Below are positions 6,777-11,872 of a DNA stretch of 11,872 nucleotides, in pieces. The first letter of the stretch is position 1. Each line of letters starts with the position of its first letter. The translations under genes and the position numbers were made by a program. A model generated the notes under the pieces. The model searched no databases and was not told where the DNA came from. It saw nothing but the letters and a program-made list of their open reading frames with translations. The DNA lies in NCBI GenBank assembly GCA_020438665.1, contig JAGQUE010000430.1, positions 1-11,872 on the forward strand, read 5' to 3'. The DNA comes from Nocardioidaceae bacterium. GTDB taxonomy: Bacteria; Actinomycetota; Actinomycetes; Propionibacteriales; Nocardioidaceae.

Positions 6777-7703
6777 ATGCAGCACCCCCCGGTCGAGCCG
6801 TCGGACGCGGTGGTTCTCGACGCCGTACGACGGCACTGGTCGCCCGCGGTCGACGCGGTCCGCTATCTGCCGGTCGGTTTCGGTGCGCACCACTGGGCAG
6901 CGCTGGAGCAGGGTCGGGAACGGCTGTTCGTCACCCTCGACCTCGACTCGCCCCGACACACCCTGGCCTCGCTCGAGGGGGCCTATCGGGCCGGCGTCGC
7001 GCTGGCCGGCGGTGGCCTGGAGTTCCTGGTCGCACCAGTGCCGGCGAGCCCCGACGAGGTCACCGTGGCCGTGGCGGGCGGGCGGCTCTCCGTCACGCCC
7101 TGGGTCAGCGGGACCAGACCCGAGGACGGGAGCGCGGTGGCGCCGCTGGTGGCGCGACTCCATGCCGCTCCACCACCCCCCGACCTGCCGGTCTGGGCGC
7201 CCCTGGTCGGTCCCGACCTCCCCGATCGGCTCCGCGACCTGACCGCTGCGCCGTGGCGGGGCGGGCCGCACGGTGAGACCGCGCGCGTCCTGGTCGGCGA
7301 GGCCCTCGTGGCAGTCGCCCGATGGACCGCCGACTATCTGTCACTGGCAGCGCGGACCGACCCGACGACGTGGGTGCCGACCCACGGCGAGCCCGGGGTC
7401 CACAACCAGCTCATGACGACGGATGGCCGGCTGCTGCTCGTCGACCTCGAGTCGCTCAAGCTCGCTCCCCGGGAGCGCGACCTCGCGCCGCTGCTTCCAC
7501 TCGAGGCCTCCTTCCGGACGGCGTACGACGGGCCGCCGCCCGACGCCGACCTGCTGGCGATGTTCGACCTGGAGTGGCGGCTCGATGAGATCGGGCAGTA
7601 CGCCGCCTGGTTCGCGGGGCCACACGGTGACTCTCCGGACGACCGCACCGCGCTGGGCGGCCTGCGCGAGGAGCTGAGCCGGCCGGACCGGCCGACGCGC
7701 TGA
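6777..7703 (+). CDS. Phosphotransferase of the aminoglycoside/choline kinase (APH) fold
   Basis: A 308-residue kinase-like protein. The catalytic loop is HGEPGVHN (residues 203-210), with Glu205 where classical APH enzymes have the catalytic Asp (HGD), and Asn210 as the metal ligand. The DFG-equivalent aspartate is D223 in LVDLES, and PRERDL follows at 231-236 as in spectinomycin-kinase-like members. The N-lobe has GFGAHHW (34-40) and FVTLD (51-55), where a beta-3 lysine would be expected but Thr is seen. The substrate is unknown: a sugar, amine or drug hydroxyl are all possible, and nothing nearby indicates resistance. Pseudokinase behaviour cannot be excluded. ATG 6777 has no Shine-Dalgarno but has a TANNNT hexamer 7 nt upstream. 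It diverges from nadE by 49 bp and converges on filP with a 22-bp gap. Confidence 0.85.
   Translation: MQHPPVEPSDAVVLDAVRRHWSPAVDAVRYLPVGFGAHHWAALEQGRERLFVTLDLDSPRHTLASLEGAYRAGVALAGGGLEFLVAPVPASPDEVTVAVAGGRLSVTPWVSGTRPEDGSAVAPLVARLHAAPPPPDLPVWAPLVGPDLPDRLRDLTAAPWRGGPHGETARVLVGEALVAVARWTADYLSLAARTDPTTWVPTHGEPGVHNQLMTTDGRLLLVDLESLKLAPRERDLAPLLPLEASFRTAYDGPPPDADLLAMFDLEWRLDEIGQYAAWFAGPHGDSPDDRTALGGLREELSRPDRPTR
7680..7694. terminator. Inverted repeat near the convergent gene ends, possible terminator
   Basis: CGGCCGG-A-CCGGCCG is a perfect 7-bp inverted repeat inside the last codons of the phosphotransferase gene, about 32 nt beyond the filP stop. As RNA it can form a five-pair stem with a five-base loop. 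It could stop the filP transcript. There is no U-tract, so the evidence is weak. Confidence 0.25.
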
Positions 7704-7725
7704 GGAGGCCAGCCTGGATCCGCGC

Positions 7726-8832
7726 TCAGCCCTGGTGGGCCGGCTCCCCGGCGTCGTGCTCGACCTCGGCGTCGAGCTCCGTCGGCTGGCCGTCCTCGGG
7801 CTGGGGCGGGACGTCATCCATCTCCCCCATCTCCCCGTCGGCCACCGGGGCGGTCACCGTGTCGGACTCGACTGGCCCGGCGACCTCGGCGACGTCGTTC
7901 TCACCCACGTCGTCGAGGGCCAACAGGCCGGCGGGTGAGACGTTGGTGAGGGTGGCGAGCATCTGGCGGACGTTGGCGAGCTGGGCGTTGATGCTGTCGC
8001 GGCGCTGGGCGGCGGCGGCCAGGGCACGGTCGGACTCGGCCGCCAGGCGGTCGGCGTGCGCCCGCGCCTGCGCGACGATCTCGGACGCCTCCTGCTGGGC
8101 GTCCTCGACCAGACGGCGGCCGCCGATCTCCGCGTCGTTGCGGATGCGCTGGGCCTCGTTGCGCGTCTGTTCGAGGTGAGCCTGAGCCTCGTCGAGCTGG
8201 CTGCGGGTCGTCTCGAACTGGGACGCGAACTCGCGCTCGACCCGGTCGCGCCGCTCGGCCAGCGTGGTCTCGAAGTCGGCCGCTGCCTGGGCCGCCTTGG
8301 CCTGCTGGGCCTCATAGAGCGCATCGGCCTCCGCTCGCCGGGCCTCGGCGTCGCGCTTGGCCTCCTCGTGGAGCTCGTCGGCTCGGCGATGGGCGTTGTC
8401 GACGAGGGACTTGGCCTCGGTGTCGGCGTCCTGGCGGCGCTGCTGGGCATAGGCGTCGGCCTCGGACCGCACGCGCTCGGCGGTCTGCTCGGCCTCACGC
8501 AGGCGGTCCTCGAAGTCGGTCTTGGCGTTGGCACGGATCTCCGCGGCCTCGTCGTCGGCAAGGCTCAGGATCTGGCCGACCCGCGAGCCGAGGTCGGCGA
8601 AGGTCGGTGCGGCCGTGGGGCCGGGCGCGTCCGCGGCCAGCGCCTGGGCGGTCTCCAGCTCGTGCACCCGCCCGGTCAGCTCGACGATGCGCTGTTGGCT
8701 GGCGCCGGCCTGCTTCATCAGGTCGGTGATGCGCTGGTCGACCTCGGTGGGTTCATAGCCTCGCCGCACGAGCCGGAAGGAGGAGTGGCCGGCCGGCTGG
8801 CCGAGGCTGTCGGGGGTGTTGTCGATGCTCAT
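7726..8832 (-). CDS. filP: FilP-like coiled-coil cytoskeletal protein with DivIVA-like N-terminal motif
   Basis: A 368-residue soluble protein. Residues 19-40, FRLVRRGYEPTEVDQRITDLM, form the DivIVA-type N-terminal motif seen in FilP. FADLGSRVGQILSLADDEA, EADALYEAQQAKAAQAAADF and the closing RRDSINAQLANVRQMLATL (277-295) agree with Streptomyces FilP as I remember it. Residues 100-297 are nearly continuous coiled coil rich in Ala, Glu, Arg and Gln. The last 70 or so residues are a tail with about 20 acidic residues and no Lys or Arg; S. coelicolor FilP is shorter, about 310. FilP forms filaments, binds DivIVA and stiffens growing cell poles. The start is ATG 8832, overlapping the upstream stop (ATGA), with GAGGA 6 nt before it. 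It is the second gene of an operon with the Scy-like protein. Confidence 0.85.
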   Translation of the reverse strand: MSIDNTPDSLGQPAGHSSFRLVRRGYEPTEVDQRITDLMKQAGASQQRIVELTGRVHELETAQALAADAPGPTAAPTFADLGSRVGQILSLADDEAAEIRANAKTDFEDRLREAEQTAERVRSEADAYAQQRRQDADTEAKSLVDNAHRRADELHEEAKRDAEARRAEADALYEAQQAKAAQAAADFETTLAERRDRVEREFASQFETTRSQLDEAQAHLEQTRNEAQRIRNDAEIGGRRLVEDAQQEASEIVAQARAHADRLAAESDRALAAAAQRRDSINAQLANVRQMLATLTNVSPAGLLALDDVGENDVAEVAGPVESDTVTAPVADGEMGEMDDVPPQPEDGQPTELDAEVEHDAGEPAHQG

Positions 8833-10259
8833 GGGGCGTCCTCGGGGGTGGGGGGTGTGGACGAACGGGAGACGAGCGGGTGCTCGGGCTCGGGAACCGC
8901 CAGGGCCGAGATGACGCCGGACAGCCCGCCCAGCTCCTCGACGATCGCGTCGCGGCGACGTTGGAGGCCCTCGAGCTCGACCCGGGCCGCGGCGACGAGG
9001 TCCTCGGCCTCGCGGGCGGTCTGCTCGCGCTGGCGAGCGGCCTCGATGCGCAGCTCGTCGGCCTGCTGGTGGGCGGCGCCGATGATCTGTTGGGCGTCGA
9101 GCTGGGCCCTGGTGACCTCGGCCGCGACCTGTTGACGCAGCGCCTGGGCACCCGCTTCGGCCTCCGCGATGCGGACGGCGGCCGTCTCGTGTGTGCCGGC
9201 GAGGTGGCGCTCGGCCTCCTCGCGGAGGACGGCAGCGTCGGCCCGAGCGCGCTCGCGGACGAGGTCGCCCTCCTGCTCGGCAGCCGCCAGGGCCTTGTGG
9301 CCGGCCTCCTCCAGCTCGACGGCGCGCTGCCGGGCCTCGTCCGCACGCTGGCGCAGCCGGTCGGCCGACCGGCTGATCGTGGCTTGGAGCTCACGCCGGC
9401 GCGCGCCCAGCGCCTGGGCGAGGTCGCGGTGGGCGGTGGCCCTGACCCGCTCGATCTCGGCGTGCGTGGCCGCGAGCAGGGAGGCGACGGTCGCGTTGGT
9501 CCACTCGGTCTGCTCGGCGGCCGCCGTGAGCTGACGGTCGGCCTCGGCGCGGGCGTGGGCGAGGTGTTCGTCGGCCTGACGCACGACCCGGGTGTGGTGG
9601 ACCTCGGCTGCCGAGCGCAGCTGGGCGGCCTCCGTGGTGGCCGCCGCGAGCGCGGCGGTCGCCGCTGCCTCTGCCTCGCTGCGCAGTCGGTTGACCTCCG
9701 ACTGGGCCTCCGCCAGCAGGACCTGGGCGGCGCGCTCGGCCTCGGCGCGTCGGGACCGCTCATGGTCCTCGAGCTCCGCGGCGCGCGCGGACTTGAGGGC
9801 GTCGGTCTCGGCGATGATCTGGTCGGCCTGCGCCCGGGCGGAGGCCACGATCTGCTCGGCGTAGCGCTCGGCCTCGTGGCGTTCCTGATCGGCCGCCATC
9901 CGCTCGACACCCGCCGCCGCACGGGCCTCGGCCAGCAGCTTCTCGCGCTCCTGCCCGGCCGTGTGCATCAACACCGCCGCCTGCTCACCGGCGTCGCGGA
10001 TCAGGGCCTGGCCCTGCTCCTTGGCCCGGGCGAGGTGGTCCTCGGCATCGCGGTTGTCGCGCTCCGCCGCCTGGTGGGCGGCCAGGGCCTCCTGGTGCAG
10101 CCGGGTCGCCTCACGTTCGAGCTCGTGGACCCTGTCGAGGGTCTCCTTGGCCTCCGCCTGGGCATGGGCGACCAGCTCGTCGGCGACCTGCTGCGCACGC
10201 TGGAGCGCAGCGCTCACGGTCGCGGTCGAGTCCGCGGATCCGCTCGTCTGCACGCTCAA
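8829..10259 (-). CDS. Scy-like long coiled-coil protein, compact form
   Basis: A 476-residue, almost wholly coiled-coil protein (about residues 15-455), Ala/Glu/Arg/Gln-rich, with no membrane segment or signal peptide. A short Pro/Ser/Thr-rich tail follows (PEPEHPLVSRSSTPPTPEDAP). Near the end, LQRRRDAIVEELGGLSGVISAL (432-453) recalls the terminal motif of the FilP-like neighbour. Position directly upstream of filP matches scy in Streptomyces, where Scy (about 1300 residues) is a polar scaffold recruiting DivIVA and FilP. This copy is about a third as long, so scy is withheld as a symbol. The start is TTG 10259 (then SVQTSGSAD) with GGAG 5 nt before it; the alternative is GTG 10253, 11 nt from GGAG. 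Other coiled-coil families could look alike, since heptad composition dominates similarity; gene order is the main support. Confidence 0.75.
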   Translation of the reverse strand: MSVQTSGSADSTATVSAALQRAQQVADELVAHAQAEAKETLDRVHELEREATRLHQEALAAHQAAERDNRDAEDHLARAKEQGQALIRDAGEQAAVLMHTAGQEREKLLAEARAAAGVERMAADQERHEAERYAEQIVASARAQADQIIAETDALKSARAAELEDHERSRRAEAERAAQVLLAEAQSEVNRLRSEAEAAATAALAAATTEAAQLRSAAEVHHTRVVRQADEHLAHARAEADRQLTAAAEQTEWTNATVASLLAATHAEIERVRATAHRDLAQALGARRRELQATISRSADRLRQRADEARQRAVELEEAGHKALAAAEQEGDLVRERARADAAVLREEAERHLAGTHETAAVRIAEAEAGAQALRQQVAAEVTRAQLDAQQIIGAAHQQADELRIEAARQREQTAREAEDLVAAARVELEGLQRRRDAIVEELGGLSGVISALAVPEPEHPLVSRSSTPPTPEDAP

Positions 10260-10489
10260 CAGCGCTCCGCCAGGTGATCCACCGGGACATCATTCCAGAC
10301 CTTCCTGAGCCCCACCAGGGAGACGCCGGAGTCGTTGCGCGCATGGGGACCAGCGGCCGGGGGACGTGACGCCGACCACATCCGTGGCGAGGGTGGGCTT
10401 TCCGACGGCTAGCGTTGGGCTCCGGTCCGGGGACTCCACCAGAGGAGCCTCGAGATGACGGCCCCGACGGGGCAGCAGGGAGCACCATC
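10260..10489. other. Divergent intergenic region between the Scy-like gene and panB
   Basis: This 230-bp stretch must hold the promoters of the scy-like/filP operon (minus) and panB (plus). On the plus strand TAGCGT at 10410-10415 is a possible panB -10. On the minus strand AATGAT near 10290 is a four-of-six match to a -10. No conserved reading frame, tRNA or riboswitch-like structure is evident. Confidence 0.5.
10410..10415 (+). promoter_or_regulatory. Candidate panB promoter (-10 TAGCGT)
   Basis: TAGCGT fits the TANNNT -10. It would give a leader of about 68 nt, consistent with panB having a Shine-Dalgarno (GGGAG at 10478-10482). No clear -35 is present. Confidence 0.3.
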
Positions 10490-11359
10490 ATGAGCGAGCC
10501 CACGGGCGCTGCGGCCGCCGAGTCGCCGGCGCCGTACGGAACGGGCGCCTCGCCCGCCGCAGCGGTCAAACGGATCCGCACCCATCATCTGCGGGAGATG
10601 AAGGAGCGCGGCGAGAAGATCACGATGCTCACCTCCTATGACATGTACACCGCCCAGGTCTTCGACGAGGCCGGGATCGAGCTGCTGTTGGTCGGTGACA
10701 GCGCCTCCAACAACGTCTATGGCAACGAGACCTCGCTGCCGGTGACCGTCGACGAGCTCATCCCGCTCACCCGGGCCGTGTCGCGCTCGGCCAGTCGCGC
10801 CATGGTGGTCGGCGACCTCCCGTTCGGCTCCTACCAGGCCTCACCGGAGCAGGGCTATCTCACCGCGGTCCGCTTCATGAAGGAGGGCGGCGCGCACTGC
10901 GTCAAGCTCGAGGGCGGCCGCGAGATGGCACCGCAGATCGAGCTGATGACCCGGGGCGGCATCCCGGTGATCGCTCATATCGGTTTCACCCCCCAGAGCG
11001 AGCACGCCCTCGGCGGCTACCGCGTGCAGGGGCGAGGTGAGTCCGCCGAGCGCTTGCTCGGCGACGCCGTGGCCGTCCAGGAGGCCGGCGCGTTCGCGGT
11101 CGTCATGGAGATGGTGCCCGGCGACGTCGCCGCCGAGGTGTCCCGTCAGCTCGCGATCCCGACGATCGGGATCGGCGCCGGCAACGGGTGCGACGGTCAG
11201 GTGCTCGTGTGGCAGGACGCCTTCGGGCTGCGGGCTGGTCGACTCCCCCGCTTCGTCAAGCAGTACGCCGACGTGCGCGGCGTGCTGCTCGAGGCGGCGC
11301 GCGCCTATGCCGACGACGTGCGCGCCGGGACCTTCCCCGGTCCCGAGCAGACCTTCTGA
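10490..11359 (+). CDS. panB: 3-methyl-2-oxobutanoate hydroxymethyltransferase (ketopantoate hydroxymethyltransferase)
   Basis: First committed step of pantothenate and CoA synthesis: 2-oxoisovalerate plus 5,10-methylenetetrahydrofolate gives ketopantoate, in the cytoplasm. The 289 residues match the M. tuberculosis length (281). Metal ligands of the family are present: D70 in LLVGDS, D109 in [10 protein letters not shown] and E141 in VKLEGG, with K139; the general base is E207 in [24 protein letters not shown] and [21 protein letters not shown] are diagnostic. The start is ATG 10490, with GGGAG 7 nt upstream; the result MSEPTG...PYG resembles the mycobacterial N-terminus. A longer TTG frame from 10415 is rejected. 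It is divergent from the coiled-coil operon and appears monocistronic, with a hairpin after it. No panC or panD is in the window. Confidence 0.97.
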   Translation: MSEPTGAAAAESPAPYGTGASPAAAVKRIRTHHLREMKERGEKITMLTSYDMYTAQVFDEAGIELLLVGDSASNNVYGNETSLPVTVDELIPLTRAVSRSASRAMVVGDLPFGSYQASPEQGYLTAVRFMKEGGAHCVKLEGGREMAPQIELMTRGGIPVIAHIGFTPQSEHALGGYRVQGRGESAERLLGDAVAVQEAGAFAVVMEMVPGDVAAEVSRQLAIPTIGIGAGNGCDGQVLVWQDAFGLRAGRLPRFVKQYADVRGVLLEAARAYADDVRAGTFPGPEQTF

Positions 11360-11400
11360 GTCTCCCGGCCGACGCGGGCGCGGCCACGGCTCTTCAGCCT

Positions 11401-11415
11401 GGCCGGGCCCCGGCC
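11401..11415 (+). terminator. Candidate panB terminator hairpin
   Basis: GGCCGG-GCC-CCGGCC is a perfect six-pair GC stem 41 nt after the panB stop and just before the next promoter. It has no U-tract. Its position between two same-strand genes supports a terminator role. Confidence 0.4.
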
Positions 11416-11422
11416 CGCCGCG

Positions 11423-11428
11423 TACGTT
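11423..11428 (+). promoter_or_regulatory. Candidate leaderless promoter (-10 TACGTT) of the sugar dehydrogenase gene
   Basis: TACGTT (TANNNT) is followed by 7 nt and ATG 11436. No Shine-Dalgarno is present. This is the same arrangement as upstream of the amidotransferase and phosphotransferase genes. Confidence 0.5.
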
Positions 11429-11435
11429 GGTGGCC

Positions 11436-11872
11436 ATGCCTCGGCACTCGTTCTCGCGCCCCGTGTCCGCTGTCGCCCTGACGGCGGTCTTTGCCCTCAG
11501 CCCGTCGCTGGCCTGTTCGGCGCCTGCCGACGACGCGCCGACGCGAGGCGGAACCCCCGGCGCGAGCGCCGGCACGGCTGGCGTCCCGGGGACGGCCGCC
11601 AAGGTCCCGGCGTTCACCGTGAAGCGGATGGTCAAGGGATACAGCCACGTCTGGGACGTCGCCTCGGTCGGCTCCGAGGGGTGGATCTTCACCGAGCGCG
11701 AGTCGGCCAAGGTCCGCATCGTCAAGGGCAAGGCCGTCCACAACGTGAAGTTCCCGAGCAGCAGCGTGTGGGCCTCCGGCGAGACGGGCCTGATGGGCAT
11801 CGCGGTCGACCCGGCGTTCACCAAGAACCGTCGCTTCTACACCTGCCAGGGCGGGTTCACCAAGAACGGCCA
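11436..11872 (+). CDS. Secreted PQQ-dependent sugar dehydrogenase (glucose/sorbosone dehydrogenase family), N-terminal part
   Basis: 145 codons, open at the right edge; full proteins of this family usually exceed 350 residues. The N-terminus is a secretion signal: basic PRHSFSR, a hydrophobic stretch over residues 9-26, then Cys27 in PSLAC, suggesting a lipoprotein. The lipobox is imperfect, with Ser at -3 and Pro at -4. A low-complexity Ala/Gly/Thr/Pro linker (28-56) follows. The mature domain opens with VKGYSHVWDVA and WIFTERESAKVRIV, and contains GETGLMGIAVDPAFTKNRRFYTCQ (114-137), the first-blade signature of soluble glucose/aldose sugar dehydrogenase beta-propellers. It would oxidise sugars outside the membrane. 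PQQ use cannot be confirmed because the catalytic His and cofactor residues lie beyond the window. The start is ATG 11436, leaderless. Confidence 0.82.
   Translation, partial: MPRHSFSRPVSAVALTAVFALSPSLACSAPADDAPTRGGTPGASAGTAGVPGTAAKVPAFTVKRMVKGYSHVWDVASVGSEGWIFTERESAKVRIVKGKAVHNVKFPSSSVWASGETGLMGIAVDPAFTKNRRFYTCQGGFTKNG

Noticed and set aside
6728..6778. Longer nadE start at ATG 6778
   Set aside because: It would overlap the divergent phosphotransferase start. The extra 17 residues are Arg-rich and not family-like, and the GTG at 6727 has GGAGG 8 nt upstream.
7726..8832. Calling the FilP-like gene divIVA (wag31) itself
   Set aside because: Only the short N-terminal motif is DivIVA-like. The remaining coiled coil and RRDSINAQL ending fit FilP, and no cell-division cluster surrounds it.
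8056..9135. Plus-strand frame of 359 codons across filP and the Scy-like gene
   Set aside because: Antisense shadow that crosses the boundary between two coupled minus-strand genes, with no domain and no proper start.
7726..10259. Possible DNA-level tandem repeats in the coiled-coil genes
   Set aside because: The repetitive look (gcctcggc-like words) comes from Ala/Glu heptads in GC-rich codons; no exact periodic unit or CRISPR-like spacing is seen.
8880..10277. Long plus-strand reading frame opposite the Scy-like gene
   Set aside because: Leu/Gly-rich translation is the antisense of Ala/Glu/Arg heptads in high-GC DNA. The minus strand has a start with Shine-Dalgarno, coiled-coil periodicity and an ATGA link to filP.
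10415..10489. TTG-initiated N-terminal extension of panB
   Set aside because: No Shine-Dalgarno and no similarity to PanB; ATG 10490 has GGGAG and gives a mycobacterial-like N-terminus.

Overview
The window is high-GC, gene-dense chromosomal DNA from an actinobacterium, most likely of the Nocardioidaceae/Propionibacteriales or a neighbouring order. The grounds are GC-ending codon use, the glnA2–glnE and nadE/panB genes in actinobacterial form, a FilP-type coiled-coil gene, and several promoters of TANNNT type placed exactly 7 nt before a start codon (leaderless mRNAs). The genus is inference. I see no mobile element, CRISPR array, rRNA or tRNA.

Region 1 (1–3832, all minus strand) is a nitrogen block: glnA2-type glutamine synthetase, a seven-helix membrane protein of unknown function joined to it by an ATGA overlap, a class I glutamine amidotransferase with its own leaderless promoter, and the N-terminal third of glnE (GS adenylyltransferase), again joined by ATGA. 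A sequence matching the GlnR a-b half-box (GTNAC-N6-GAAAC) lies just before glnA2. Region 2 (3833–6727, minus) holds a MerR/GyrI-like regulator with a textbook MerR promoter (palindrome inside a 19-bp spacer) and, upstream of it, the glutamine-dependent NAD+ synthetase nadE.

Region 3 (6777–7703, plus) is a divergent phosphotransferase of the aminoglycoside/choline kinase fold. Region 4 (7726–10259, minus) is a two-gene coiled-coil operon: a compact Scy-like protein followed, through another ATGA overlap, by a clear FilP-type protein with a DivIVA-like N-terminal motif. In Streptomyces, Scy and FilP are polar-growth cytoskeleton proteins working with DivIVA. Region 5 (10490–end, plus) has panB (pantothenate pathway) and the start of a secreted PQQ-type sugar dehydrogenase.

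Most of the window is conserved housekeeping. The parts worth a second look are the short Scy/FilP pair, the extra genes between glnA2 and glnE, the rare-codon patch and lone TTA codon at the glnA2 3' end, the putative GlnR site, and the recurring -10–N7–start arrangement. I found no convincing wholly new system. Every other long open frame in the window is an antisense or frame shadow of these genes.
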